Assembly (NCBI GenBank): GCA_947565865.1
Contig: CANOHT010000004.1
Span: 66,264-130,263, forward strand
Source: an uncultured Clostridia bacterium
GTDB lineage: Bacteria; Bacillota; Clostridia; Christensenellales; Aristaeellaceae
Length of the DNA: 64,000 nucleotides
Direction: 5' to 3'
Shown one piece after another: positions 17,007 to 26,170 of this stretch. The notes beneath the pieces were generated by a model. It saw nothing but the letters and a program-made list of their open reading frames with translations, searched no databases and was not told the DNA's origin. Each line of letters opens with the position of its first letter. Within the stretch, counting starts at the first letter, position 1. The position numbers and the translations under genes were made by a program.

Positions 17007-18869
17007 ATGAAAAAAACACTGCTTTGCATCCTGACGGCGCTGCTGCTTGTGTTCGGCTGCGCCCAGGCGGAGGAAAGGACGAATGAAATGAAGCTTTACG
17101 GACCCATGGGCGAGCGCTTTGACGCCAACATGCAAAACTGGCTGCTGACCGCCCCCTACCACAACCCCGGCATGGTACAGATGTACTTCCGCAGGAACCA
17201 GCCTCACCAGGGCCTTGTGCCGTGGTACGGAGAATTCTCCGGCAAGTACCTGACCTCCGCCGCCCTGAGCTACCGGATGCAGCCCAGCGACGCGCTGAAA
17301 GCCGCCGGGGATTACGTCGTCAGCCAGCTGGCTCAGGCCCAGGACGAGGACGGCTATCTCGGCGTCTGGCCCGACAGCCAGAAGCTGGCCGGCAAAACGC
17401 AAAGCGGCGACAAGACCTGGGACACATGGAGTCACTACCACAACATGCTGGGCCTGCATCTGTGGCGTCAGGCCACCGGCAGCGAGCAGGCCGCCCAGGT
17501 ACTTGACCGGGCCGTCGCCTGCCTGTACGACTTCTACATCACAAAGGAGCACAAGCTGGACGAGGACAAGGACGGCACGGACGCCGCCATCGGCCACATC
17601 TGTGCCCTGCTTTATCAGGAAAACGGCGACGAGCGGTGTCTGGCGCTGGTCAGGAAGACCTTCGACACCTTTGCGGCCATCTTCGGCGGCGACTACTACA
17701 ACGCCGGTCTTGCCGGGAAGCCCTTCTACAAGATGAACCGCACCCGCTGGGAATGTCTGCACGCCATCCAGACCATCAAGGGCATGTACGACATCACCGG
17801 CAAGGAAAGCTACAAGACCTCCTTCGCCAACATCTGGGACGGCATCCGCCGCTACGACAGGCACAATACAGGCGGCTTCTCCTCCGGCGAGCGTGCCTGC
17901 GGCAACCCCTACGATACCCGTGCCATCGAGACCTGCTGCACCATCGCGTGGATGGCGCTGAGCCAGGATATGCTGGAACTGACCGACGACCCCTATGTGG
18001 CCGACGAGCTGGAGCTCGCTACCTGGAATGCCCTCATCGGCGCGCAGCAGCCCAACGGCCGCAGCTTCACCTACAATACACCCATGCTGGGCGACAAGAA
18101 GGCCAGCGCCCACGACATCGTCTTCCAGGCCATCGCCGGCTCCAGTGAGCTGAACTGCTGCTCTGTCAACGGCCCCCGGGGCTTTGGCATGATCGGCCAG
18201 TGGGGCCTGAGCGTGAAAGGCGAGGACATCACCGTCAATTACTACGGCGCCTCTGAAACCCGTCTGGAAACGGCCTCCGGCCATGCCGTCACCCTCACCC
18301 AGAGCGGCGCGTATCCCTTCGGCCCCGATCTGACCATCACCGTTTCCGCCCCGGCGGATTACACGGGCGCGCTGCGCCTGCGCATCCCTGCCTGGTCGGA
18401 GCAGACTTCCGTCACCCGCAACGGCGAGGCGGTGGAAGGCGCCGTCCCCGGCAGCTACCTCGCCATAGCCAACGTGCACGACGGCGACGTGTTCCGCCTG
18501 ACCATGGACATGAGCCTGCACTTCTGGCAGGGGAATTACGAGCTGGGCGGCAAAACCGCCCTGTACATGGGGCCGATTCTGCTGGCCTGCGACCAGCGCT
18601 TCAACGGCGGTCAGGCCGAGGAGCTGCCCACGCTGTGCCTAAGCAAGCTGACCGTCGCCCCCGCCGACTGTCCCGACACCCTCTATCCCGCGCCGTATCT
18701 GCTGGTGCAAATCAGCGACGGCGAAAACAGCCTGACGCTGTGCGACTTCGCCTCCGCCGGACAGACCGGCGCCACCTATACCACCTGGCTGCCCACCCTC
18801 AACGAACTGCCCATCCTGCGCGAATCGGGCGATGCCGTAATCTTCAACCAGCGCCTGCCCCAGGAATAA
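17007..18869 (+). CDS. Secreted GH127-like glycosidase (beta-L-arabinofuranosidase family)
   Basis: 620 residues with a signal peptide; VFGC at about 15-18 could be a weak lipobox, otherwise cleavage after AQA. The (alpha/alpha)6 barrel is of the DUF1680/GH127 type. The zinc-thiolate active-site set is conserved: Glu308 and Cys310 in AIETCCTIAW and the Cys384-Cys385 pair in NCCSVNGPRGFG, corresponding to Glu/Cys/Cys-Cys in characterised GH127 enzymes. ATG 17007 follows AAGGAG. Lying between the permeases and the solute-binding protein, it probably trims arabinofuranosyl or related residues before import; the exact linkage is not predictable. Confidence 0.85.
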   Translation: MKKTLLCILTALLLVFGCAQAEERTNEMKLYGPMGERFDANMQNWLLTAPYHNPGMVQMYFRRNQPHQGLVPWYGEFSGKYLTSAALSYRMQPSDALKAAGDYVVSQLAQAQDEDGYLGVWPDSQKLAGKTQSGDKTWDTWSHYHNMLGLHLWRQATGSEQAAQVLDRAVACLYDFYITKEHKLDEDKDGTDAAIGHICALLYQENGDERCLALVRKTFDTFAAIFGGDYYNAGLAGKPFYKMNRTRWECLHAIQTIKGMYDITGKESYKTSFANIWDGIRRYDRHNTGGFSSGERACGNPYDTRAIETCCTIAWMALSQDMLELTDDPYVADELELATWNALIGAQQPNGRSFTYNTPMLGDKKASAHDIVFQAIAGSSELNCCSVNGPRGFGMIGQWGLSVKGEDITVNYYGASETRLETASGHAVTLTQSGAYPFGPDLTITVSAPADYTGALRLRIPAWSEQTSVTRNGEAVEGAVPGSYLAIANVHDGDVFRLTMDMSLHFWQGNYELGGKTALYMGPILLACDQRFNGGQAEELPTLCLSKLTVAPADCPDTLYPAPYLLVQISDGENSLTLCDFASAGQTGATYTTWLPTLNELPILRESGDAVIFNQRLPQE

Positions 18870-18888
18870 ACGAACCGTGTTGTTCGTT
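18869..18888 (+). other. Intercistronic hairpin before the solute-binding protein
   Basis: AACGAAC (18869-18875) and GTTCGTT (18882-18888) form a 7-bp stem just upstream of the binding-protein ribosome-binding site. With the hairpins after that gene it may stabilise the binding-protein mRNA segment. Confidence 0.45.
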
Positions 18889-18920
18889 GAATTCAATACA
18901 TTCTTTAGGAGGAATGACCC

Positions 18921-20264
18921 ATGAAAAAGTTGGTATCTTTGGCAATGGCTCTGGTCATGCTGCTGAGCTTCGGCATGATCCCCGGCGCCGCGTCCGCAGA
19001 GGAGCCGGTGGAGCTCGTTTTCTGCAACTGGGGCGACGGCACAGAGCAGAAAATGTTCGAATACGTGTTTGAACTGTTCACCAAGGAAAACCCCAACGTC
19101 ACCGTGAAGTACCTCTACATCCCCTATGGCGAGTACATGACCAAGCTGAACACCATGGCGGCCTCCGACACCATGCCCGACATGGGACAGATGCAGACGG
19201 AGAACGTGCTGCTCTGGGCTGAAAACGGCATGTACGCGGACATGAGCGACATGTTCACCAATGGCGAGGTCGCCCCCCGCCTGGACGGCAACTATTACTA
19301 CCTGGCTGACGGCACCGTCGCCGCCGCCAACTACATCTCCGAGACCTGCGTGCTATTCTACGACAAGGACTACACCGAGTCCTGCGGCGTGACCGTCCCC
19401 ACCCGGCTGGAGGACGCCTGGACCTGGGATGAGTTCATCGACGCCTGCATCAAGCTCACCCGCGATGTAAACGGCAAGCATCCCGGCGAGGAAGGCTTTG
19501 ACCCGGAGAACATCGACGTGTACGCCGTGGCGGACATGGACGCCGACATTCTGGCCCATGGCAACGGCGGCGGCTACTTCAGCGCCGACGGCCGCGAAAT
19601 CCTGCTGGACAAGCCCGAGACCATCGAGTGCGTTCAGGCCGTGGCCGACCTAATGAACGTCTACCATGTCGCCCCCACCCCCACCTCCCGCAGCGCCATC
19701 GGCGGCGGCAACTATCCGCTGATGACCGGCAAGGTAGCCATGCACTGCGGCGGCCAGTTCTGCATGCTCTGGTACGCGGACTACATCAAGAGCGGCGAGA
19801 TCAACCTGGGCACCGGCGTTCTGCCCAAGTTCGACGCGGACGCCACGCCCACCAACAAGGTGTGGGGCAATCCCGTTGTGGTGTTCGCCAATTCCAAGCA
19901 TCCTGAGGAAGCCAAGGCCCTGGCCAAGTTCTTCTATGACAACAAGAACCTGATCGACTGCATCAACATGGGCCTGTGGATGCCCACCGAGGAATCCTTC
20001 TATGAAGATACGGACGCCCTGAAGTCCTGGATCGAGGACTCCGGCATCCGCTCCGAGGAATTCTATGGCGTGGTGGAAATGGCCAAGGCCGGTTATACCG
20101 CCGTGGAGAACGTGCTGGCCAACACCGTGGAGCTCAACAGCCTGTACAGCGGCCTAATGGATCAGGTGTGGCTGGGCGAGAAGACCGCCGAGGACGTGAT
20201 TCTCAACGAAGTCATGCCGGTGCTCAAGCCCGTCTTCGACGAATACTGGGCGGATCACCAGTAA
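18921..20264 (+). CDS. Extracellular solute-binding protein (sugar, family 1)
   Basis: 447 residues with a type I signal peptide ending ASA and no lipobox cysteine, which is unusual for a Gram-positive binding protein. The mature domain has the family 1 pattern: VELVFCNWGDGTEQK, NPNVTVKYLYIPYGEYMTKL, DTMPDMGQM, and a C-terminal VFDEYW. Aromatic residues typical of sugar binding are frequent. It is the receptor for the permeases at 15222/16142 and comes last but one in the operon. Strong AGGAGGAA site. A terminator-like hairpin pair follows, which would leave this gene more abundant than the epimerase downstream. Confidence 0.92.
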   Translation: MKKLVSLAMALVMLLSFGMIPGAASAEEPVELVFCNWGDGTEQKMFEYVFELFTKENPNVTVKYLYIPYGEYMTKLNTMAASDTMPDMGQMQTENVLLWAENGMYADMSDMFTNGEVAPRLDGNYYYLADGTVAAANYISETCVLFYDKDYTESCGVTVPTRLEDAWTWDEFIDACIKLTRDVNGKHPGEEGFDPENIDVYAVADMDADILAHGNGGGYFSADGREILLDKPETIECVQAVADLMNVYHVAPTPTSRSAIGGGNYPLMTGKVAMHCGGQFCMLWYADYIKSGEINLGTGVLPKFDADATPTNKVWGNPVVVFANSKHPEEAKALAKFFYDNKNLIDCINMGLWMPTEESFYEDTDALKSWIEDSGIRSEEFYGVVEMAKAGYTAVENVLANTVELNSLYSGLMDQVWLGEKTAEDVILNEVMPVLKPVFDEYWADHQ

Positions 20265-20284
20265 GCATCAAGGAATCCGGCAAG

Positions 20285-20332
20285 CGGCAAAGCGACTTTG
20301 CCGAGGGGGCGCGGTTCGCCGCGTCCCCTTTT
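20285..20332 (+). terminator. Twin hairpins and short T-run between binding protein and epimerase
   Basis: First CGGCAAAG-cga-CTTTGCCG (20285-20303), then GGGGGCGCGG-ttcg-CCGCGTCCCC (20305-20328) followed by TTTTC. The downstream gene has its own ribosome-binding site at 20340, so this is probably a partial terminator or processing barrier inside the operon. Confidence 0.65.
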
Positions 20333-20351
20333 CATGAATGGAGGAATGAGC

Positions 20352-21299
20352 ATGAGGCTGCAAAACTATCAGAAAAAGGATGAGGCCATCCGTCTGGCCT
20401 TTGAACAGCTGAAAAAGGAGCATCCCGAGCGGCTCCAAAAACGGCTGAATTTCTCGTGGAGCAACTGGGGCTTCGGTCTGGAGGACTTTGCGGTCTCCTG
20501 CGCGCGCCTGAGCAAGGCGGGCATCCGCTTCATTGAGCTGCACGGCAACCATTACGGCCCCGATCTGGGCTACCGCGCCAAGGAAATCAGCGCCATCATG
20601 GCCGACAGCGGCATCGCCTGCGGCGGCGTGTGCGGCATGTTCAGCGCCGATAACGACTTGTCCTCCAACCGCCATATCCAGCGCCAGGCCGCCATCGACT
20701 ACATCCGGCGCGAAGCCGAATTCACCGCGGCAATGGGCGGCCGGTACATGCTGGTGTGCCCCGCCGCCGTGGGCCGGCCCGGCAAGTACGATGACAGCGA
20801 GATCGACCGCAGCATCGACGCCCTTTCCCGGGTGGCGGATGTGTTCGTCCAGACCGGCGTCCGCGCCGCCATCGAACCCATCCGTGCCGCCGAGACCAGC
20901 CTGGTGCACACCATCTCCGAGGCCAAGGACTACATCCGCCGCCTGAACCATCCCGGCGTAGAGCATATCAACGGCGATGTCTATCACATGCTGGTGGGCG
21001 AAAGCCATATCGGCCAAGCCATCTGGGACGCGGGGGGCATGCTCACCAACCTGCATATGGCGGACACCAACCGCTGCGCCCTGGGAAACGGCTCGCTGGA
21101 CATCGACACCATCATCCGGGCCCTCTATCTCATCGGTTACAACAACGACAGCTGCTTCGTCACCCCCGAGCCTCTGGGCCCCGGCGGCGACCCCTATCCC
21201 GCCCAGAACGCGAAGACAGACCCCGCTATTCTGGACAAGCTGGTTTTCGACAGCGTCCGCTACTTCCGGGAGCGGGAGGAGGCACTGCTGCAGAGGTAA
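20352..21299 (+). CDS. Sugar phosphate isomerase/epimerase-like TIM barrel
   Basis: 315 residues of the xylose isomerase-like/AP endonuclease 2 TIM-barrel family. Likely metal-ligand and substrate segments are GIRFIELHGNH, AAIEPIRAAETSLVHT (Glu), HINGDVYHML (Asp and His), LHMADTNRC (His) and FVTPEPLGPGGD (Glu), the usual four-ligand set. ATG 20352 is preferred because GGAGG (20340-20344) lies seven bases upstream; ATG 20346 is too close. As the last operon gene it probably converts the imported monosaccharide or its keto form. Substrate unknown. Confidence 0.85.
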   Translation: MRLQNYQKKDEAIRLAFEQLKKEHPERLQKRLNFSWSNWGFGLEDFAVSCARLSKAGIRFIELHGNHYGPDLGYRAKEISAIMADSGIACGGVCGMFSADNDLSSNRHIQRQAAIDYIRREAEFTAAMGGRYMLVCPAAVGRPGKYDDSEIDRSIDALSRVADVFVQTGVRAAIEPIRAAETSLVHTISEAKDYIRRLNHPGVEHINGDVYHMLVGESHIGQAIWDAGGMLTNLHMADTNRCALGNGSLDIDTIIRALYLIGYNNDSCFVTPEPLGPGGDPYPAQNAKTDPAILDKLVFDSVRYFREREEALLQR

Positions 21300-21302
21300 T
21301 CC

Positions 21303-21440
21303 AACGCATCGCGAAGCGAAAAAGGGAGTCGTAGAGCCAATGGCACAAGGCAGGGACTTGGGAGCAAGGCCCCCAACGGCTCCCACCGCAAAGCAATAAA
21401 AAAAGCAGTCAGGGAATGAAGCGTCCCTGACGGTCGGCGT
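21303..21440. repeat. Repeat family B, copy 1
   Basis: Shares with 37105-37225 the order GCGAAGCG, CTTGGG...CAAGGCCCCCAA, and a hairpin TCAGGGA...TCCCTGA (21409-21430) ending CGGTCG. It sits directly after a stop codon. A separate 12-bp hairpin GGCCCGCGGATG/CATCCGCGGGCC follows at 21504-21543 between the two converging operons. Confidence 0.65.
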
Positions 21441-21503
21441 CTGTCATCTTCCATGGAACGCCGCATCGCATCATTTCTTTTCCAGAACCTATACCCGCAC
21501 CAA

Positions 21504-21543
21504 GGCCCGCGGATGGCGCGTCACACGCTATCATCCGCGGGCC
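21504..21543. terminator. Strong hairpin between convergent ABC operons
   Basis: GGCCCGCGGATG and CATCCGCGGGCC form a perfect 12-bp stem with a 16-base loop. No good T-run on either side, so termination is possible but not assured. Confidence 0.5.
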
Positions 21544-21567
21544 CGTTGTTATGGATTGGGTTGATTG

Positions 21568-22395
21568 TTACTCCTTCACCGCGCCGCTGGCCATTCCCTT
21601 GACCAGGAAGCGGGAGACGCAGGCCGTGAAGATAATCATCGGTACGATCATCAGCATGGCATAAGCGCCCAGCTGGCCCCACAGTACGCCGTCATCCGTC
21701 TTGACCTGGGCCGAAAGCACCGGCAATGTGGCGGCGTCGGTCATGGTCAGCGCCATGGGGATGGTCAGGTTGTTCCACGACAGGGAGAAGGAGAATATGC
21801 TGGTGGCCGCGATGCCCGGGGCCGTCAGCGGCAGGATCACCTTGCGGAAGGCCTGGAAGCGGGTGCAGCCGTCAATGGAGGCCGCTTCCTCCAGGTTCTC
21901 CGGAATGCCCTTGAAAAAGCCTTCCATCAGCCAGGTGGACAGCGGAATATCCAGCGCCACAAACGGCAGGATCAGCCCCGTCAGCGAATCGTACAGACCC
22001 AGCTTGGCCCAGATCATGTACAGGGGCACCACGATGGCGATGGGCGGAATCATCCGCATGCCCAGGATGGCGTAGTTGATGCCCATGCTGTGCTTCACCC
22101 GCAGCCGCACCAGAGCATAGGCCGCCAGGCAGGCCAGGGAAAGGGCGATGGCCACGCTGGCCAGGGTCACGATCACCGAGTTCTTCAGCACCGCCAGAAA
22201 CGGCAGATAATTCACCGTTTCGGAAAAAATATTAACATAGTTCTGCAGCGTCGGCGTGAAGAACAGGGTGTTTTTGGTCACATCCTCCATGCTGCGGAAG
22301 GACAGCTGCGCGATATAGAGGATCGGCAGCAGCACCACCGCGCACAGCAGGATGGATACGGCCAGATGGTACAGTGCCGAAAGCTTTTTTCTCAC
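21568..22395 (-). CDS. Carbohydrate ABC permease, MalG type (second system)
   Basis: 275 residues, six hydrophobic helices, EAA loop LEEAASIDGCTRFQAFRKVI (about 175-194) and a FLVKGMASGAVKE tail. It starts with GTG 22395, with AGGAGAGG upstream, 16 bases after the FAD oxidoreductase. It is the last gene of the minus-strand operon and pairs with the permease at 23866. Confidence 0.92.
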   Translation of the reverse strand: MRKKLSALYHLAVSILLCAVVLLPILYIAQLSFRSMEDVTKNTLFFTPTLQNYVNIFSETVNYLPFLAVLKNSVIVTLASVAIALSLACLAAYALVRLRVKHSMGINYAILGMRMIPPIAIVVPLYMIWAKLGLYDSLTGLILPFVALDIPLSTWLMEGFFKGIPENLEEAASIDGCTRFQAFRKVILPLTAPGIAATSIFSFSLSWNNLTIPMALTMTDAATLPVLSAQVKTDDGVLWGQLGAYAMLMIVPMIIFTACVSRFLVKGMASGAVKE

Positions 22396-22411
22396 CGTTC
22401 ATCCTCTCCTG

Positions 22412-23863
22412 TCAGATGATTACATTGCGGCTCTTCAGCACTTCCTGAAGCTCCGCCACCGGCACCTCCTGCACGGTGATGTTCTTCATGGCCGCCATGG
22501 CCGCCGCCGCGCCCGCGGCCTCGCCCGTAACCATGCACACCGGCTCGCCGCGCACGGAGCCCAGGGCGTCACGATCCACGGACATGCACCGGCCGCCCAC
22601 CACCAGGTTGGTAACCTTGGGGGAGATCAGCGCACGATAGGGAATGTCCGCGCCGATGGGGTTGGGGGCCTCCGTCCACTTTCTGCCGCCGGAAATCTCA
22701 TTGCGCTTGCCGCCGCCGGTGGAATGGACGTTCATGGCCCGGCCCGTGCGACCGATGCTGTCCTCAAACGTGGCGTTGGTCATGATGTCGTTATGGCAGA
22801 AGGTGTATACGCCGTCCAGTCGGCGGCTTTCACGGGTGCCCAGCTGGGAGGCGGTGTACATGCAGTAGCACTTCTCAAAGCCAGGCACATACTTGCGCAT
22901 GAAGTTCAGAATGCCGGGGAGCTGGTTCATGCGGATGTCCATTTCCGCCCGGCTCCAGTCGTCGCCGTTGGTCAGGTCGATGCCGTAGGCCATATCCACC
23001 AGCAGCTTGCAGGTGTTGGCGGGCAGCACGCTGGTCTGGATGTCGAAGATCGGGATAGCGATCTGGTTCTCGCAGCCCAAGGGCATGGGATAGACATGAT
23101 CCTCGCCGGCGTTCACCAGCAGCTTGTGCAGACCCATCAGCGCAATGGGGGCGCCCTCATCGAAGAGCCGCTGCCACTTCTCCGGGTCGCCGATGTCCAG
23201 GTCGTCGGGGTTCTGCTTGTAATAGTCCAGGAGCTTTTGCAGGTCAACGTCGCCCAGCACCATGTAAATTGTCAGCGGCATGCAGCGGTGATCCTCGTCG
23301 GTGCCCATGTGGAAGCCCGCGCCGGACCACTCGATCAGGTCACCGTCGCCGGAAGCGTCCACAAACGCCTTGGCCTTGATGCGCACCTCGCCGGACTTGT
23401 TGGCCACCTTGACATAATCAATGCGGTCGCCGTCCATTTCCAGGCCGAAAACGATGGAATCCAGCAGCACGTCCACGCCGCTCTCCTCGCACATCTGGAA
23501 CAGGATGGGAATCAGCGCCTCGGGGTCGAACTCCACGCGCATGGGCGGATCATCAATGTCGGTATAGGCGCCGCCCGCTTCCTTGAGGCGGTTGCACATT
23601 TCCAGGGCAATGCCCTTGACCACCAGGGGCGTGTGCTTGTCCGTCATCAGCATGGAGCCGGGGCCCTTCGAATAATGGCCCTGATGCACGCGCATCCCAT
23701 GGAAGCCCGTCACCAGCCCGCCGGTCATCATGCCGCCCAGATAGGAATGCTTCTCGATAATCAGCGTTTTCGCACCGCTGCGGGCAGCAGCCAGCGCCGC
23801 GCCGATTCCCGCGGGGCCGCTTCCGACAACCACAACATCATAAGTCTTGTTCACGATAGGCAT
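22412..23863 (-). CDS. FAD-dependent oxidoreductase (FAD_oxidored type) inside a sugar ABC operon
   Basis: 483-residue cytoplasmic flavoprotein. The N-terminal dinucleotide fold shows DVVVVGSGPAGIGAALAAAR, then LIIEKHSYLGGMMTGG, the segment where related enzymes bind FAD. A middle substrate domain has FVDASGDGDLIEWSGA, and the C-terminal FAD segment reads VVGGRCMSVDRDALGSVR...CMVTGEAAGAAAAMA. This is the large family of uncharacterised FAD enzymes often seen with glycan genes. It starts two bases after the first permease and ends 16 bases before the second, so it is co-expressed with transport. It may oxidise or isomerise the imported sugar; the reaction is unknown. Confidence 0.85.
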   Translation of the reverse strand: MPIVNKTYDVVVVGSGPAGIGAALAAARSGAKTLIIEKHSYLGGMMTGGLVTGFHGMRVHQGHYSKGPGSMLMTDKHTPLVVKGIALEMCNRLKEAGGAYTDIDDPPMRVEFDPEALIPILFQMCEESGVDVLLDSIVFGLEMDGDRIDYVKVANKSGEVRIKAKAFVDASGDGDLIEWSGAGFHMGTDEDHRCMPLTIYMVLGDVDLQKLLDYYKQNPDDLDIGDPEKWQRLFDEGAPIALMGLHKLLVNAGEDHVYPMPLGCENQIAIPIFDIQTSVLPANTCKLLVDMAYGIDLTNGDDWSRAEMDIRMNQLPGILNFMRKYVPGFEKCYCMYTASQLGTRESRRLDGVYTFCHNDIMTNATFEDSIGRTGRAMNVHSTGGGKRNEISGGRKWTEAPNPIGADIPYRALISPKVTNLVVGGRCMSVDRDALGSVRGEPVCMVTGEAAGAAAAMAAMKNITVQEVPVAELQEVLKSRNVII

Positions 23864-23865
23864 AA

Positions 23866-24747
23866 TTATTTTTCTCCTTTCATCGTTAACCTGGTATAAG
23901 CCACACTCAGACCGAATGTGATGGCAATGAGAATCCAGCTCAGCGCGGAGGCATAGCCCACGTTGTACTTGGAGAAGGCTTCCTTGTAAAGCTCCAGCGC
24001 GTAGAACTGCGTGTAGTTGGCCGGGCCTCCCCCCGTGAGAACATAGGCGATGGGGAAGTTGCGCAGGGCGAAGGTGGTGCGGAAAATCAGCGCCACCAGC
24101 AGCACCGGCTTAATCAGGGGAATGGTGATGCGCGTGGTGCGCTGCCAGGGATTGGCGCCGTCGATGACCGAGGCCTCCAGAATGTCCACCGAGACGCTCT
24201 GCAGCCCCGCCAGCACGTTCAATACCACAAACGAGGTATTGATCCACACATCCACGGCCAGGACGGAGAAGAAGGCCAAGTCCTTCCCCAGCCATACCTG
24301 CTTGGCCGCCGCGCCGAAGCAGGACGCCAATATCTGATTGATGATACCCCGATCATAGTTCAGCATCAGCTTGAACACCAGGGCAACCACGGTAGGCGAC
24401 AGCATCATCGGCAGAAGCACAACAACGCGGACAAATTTGCAGCCCTTGAATTCCGTGTTCAGGAACATGGCGATGAGAAAGCCCAGCAGCATTTCCAGCA
24501 CGACGCTGTACACCGTGAACTTCAGCGTCAGCCAGACGGAATGCCAGAACGAGGCGTCCTGAAAAATCCTGACGTAGTTCTCCAGCCCGATCCATTTGAC
24601 GCGTCGGGGCACCAGGTTCCACTTCATGAAGCTGGCCACCACGCTGAAGCCCAGCGGCAACAGCAGCACCAGGGCCATCATCAGGAGGGCCGGATAAATA
24701 TACCGCATACCATAGCGGTGTTCGGATAATGGATGTTTTTTCAGCAT
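23866..24747 (-). CDS. Carbohydrate ABC permease, MalF type (second system)
   Basis: 293 residues with six hydrophobic helices and an EAA loop, ILEASVIDGANPWQRTTRIT (about 187-206), followed by IPLIKPVL. ATG 24747 has GGAGGGAG upstream. Transcribed after the solute-binding protein with an 86-base gap; the FAD gene begins two bases after its stop. Confidence 0.92.
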   Translation of the reverse strand: MLKKHPLSEHRYGMRYIYPALLMMALVLLLPLGFSVVASFMKWNLVPRRVKWIGLENYVRIFQDASFWHSVWLTLKFTVYSVVLEMLLGFLIAMFLNTEFKGCKFVRVVVLLPMMLSPTVVALVFKLMLNYDRGIINQILASCFGAAAKQVWLGKDLAFFSVLAVDVWINTSFVVLNVLAGLQSVSVDILEASVIDGANPWQRTTRITIPLIKPVLLVALIFRTTFALRNFPIAYVLTGGGPANYTQFYALELYKEAFSKYNVGYASALSWILIAITFGLSVAYTRLTMKGEK

Positions 24748-24833
24748 CCTGCACTCCCTCCAAGCGGGGAACAGGAGGGTCGGAGGGGAACGCGCCCCTC
24801 CGCCTTCCGTTTCCTGTCATGCGTTATTCACGC

Positions 24834-26099
24834 TTACTGATAGTCCTCCAGAATATCCATGCACTTCTTTTCGCAGGCGGCCAGGGCGTCTTCCACGGAC
24901 ATATCGCCCAGGCAGGCCAGCTTCACATACAGAGCGATTTCTTCCTGCATCTCGTCGAAGTAAATCTTCTGAGGCCGGGGCACGGAGACGTTCAGCGCCT
25001 TGTTCATGTTTTCGGCCTGAGGCACCACCGCCAGGTAGGCGGGATCATCATAGATGGCCGCGATGGTGGGGGAATTGGCGTTCTGGGTAGCCAAGCGCAG
25101 CTGCTCCTCATAGGAGCCGATGTACTTCAGGAATTCCAGCGCCGCTTCCTTGTTATCGGAATACTTGCTGATTCCCACCGCCCAGCCGTCAACGCAGGCG
25201 ATGGCTTCCGTCTGCTCATCGGCGGAAGGCAGGGCGGGCAAAACAGCCCAGCTGCCATAGCCCTCGGCGCCCTCAGCGTTGACCGAGGGATAACGGCTCG
25301 TCCACAAAAGGCCCATGGCGGCCTGACCGGACTTCATCGAATCCACCTGGTCATTGAAGGAATAGCTCAGCACGTCCGGCGGGCAGCAGTCCTGCACCAT
25401 TTTAACAAACATCTTGGTCGCCTCGATGGCTTCGGGCTGAGTCAGGCCCAGGCCGTCCTCCGCCTCGTTGACGATGTAGCCGCCATAGCACAGCAGGAAC
25501 TCATACCAGGCCTTCACCACATTGCTGGGCTCCACCAGACCCATGGACCAGCCGTAACGGCTGTTTTCCTTGTCGGTCAGCTTCAGCGCCGCCTGGTACA
25601 CATCCTCCCAGGTCGTAAGGGTGGCGGGGTCGATGCCGGCGTCGGCCAGCAGGTCTTCACGATAGGCCACCACGTCGCCGCCCATGCGGACAGGAAGGCC
25701 GTACACCACCTCATCCGCCACAAAGGTGCCCAGCATACCGGGCACAAAGGCGTCCAACAGCTCCTGCTCCAGGGTCAGGGGCTCCAGATAATCCTTGAGC
25801 AGCGGCACCCACGGGTCGTTGATGGCTACGATGTCAATGTCATTGGTGCCGTTGGACAGGGACAGCACCTGCTTTTCGTACACCTCGTTCAGAGAGAAAA
25901 GCAGAACCTCCGTTTTGATGCCCGTCTCCGCCGTGAACCGCTCCGCCGCCGCCGCGATGGCCTTGCCGGAGCCTCCGGCCGAGAAGAGCATGGTGATCTT
26001 CGGAGTGCTACCCTCCGCCAATGCAACCGAAGACAACATTGCGGTCAGCATCAGAACGGTCAGCATCCATGCGGTGAGTCGGGTCAAGTAGCGCTTCAT
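24834..26099 (-). CDS. Extracellular solute-binding protein (sugar, second system)
   Basis: 421 residues. A signal peptide ends near SVALA; there is no lipobox cysteine. Family 1 features include ITMLFSAGGSGKAIAAAAER, GTNDIDIVAINDPWVPLL, and VYGLPVRMGGDVVAYREDLL with AGIDPATLTTWEDVYQAAL, the usual receptor-domain hinge segments. First gene of the minus-strand operon (binding protein, permease, FAD oxidoreductase, permease). Its promoter region carries a LacI-type palindrome at 26171-26184, but no LacI-family gene is in the window. Confidence 0.92.
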   Translation of the reverse strand: MKRYLTRLTAWMLTVLMLTAMLSSVALAEGSTPKITMLFSAGGSGKAIAAAAERFTAETGIKTEVLLFSLNEVYEKQVLSLSNGTNDIDIVAINDPWVPLLKDYLEPLTLEQELLDAFVPGMLGTFVADEVVYGLPVRMGGDVVAYREDLLADAGIDPATLTTWEDVYQAALKLTDKENSRYGWSMGLVEPSNVVKAWYEFLLCYGGYIVNEAEDGLGLTQPEAIEATKMFVKMVQDCCPPDVLSYSFNDQVDSMKSGQAAMGLLWTSRYPSVNAEGAEGYGSWAVLPALPSADEQTEAIACVDGWAVGISKYSDNKEAALEFLKYIGSYEEQLRLATQNANSPTIAAIYDDPAYLAVVPQAENMNKALNVSVPRPQKIYFDEMQEEIALYVKLACLGDMSVEDALAACEKKCMDILEDYQ

Positions 26100-26170
26100 A
26101 GAATCCTTCCTTTCTATTTTGGATGAAAAAATGCCAAATCAAGCATTTTTCCTCTTGACTGCATTGTATA

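Noticed and set aside
22352..23899. 515-codon plus-strand frame opposite the FAD oxidoreductase
   Set aside because: His-, Ala- and Gly-rich composition without motifs; an antisense shadow of the flavoprotein.
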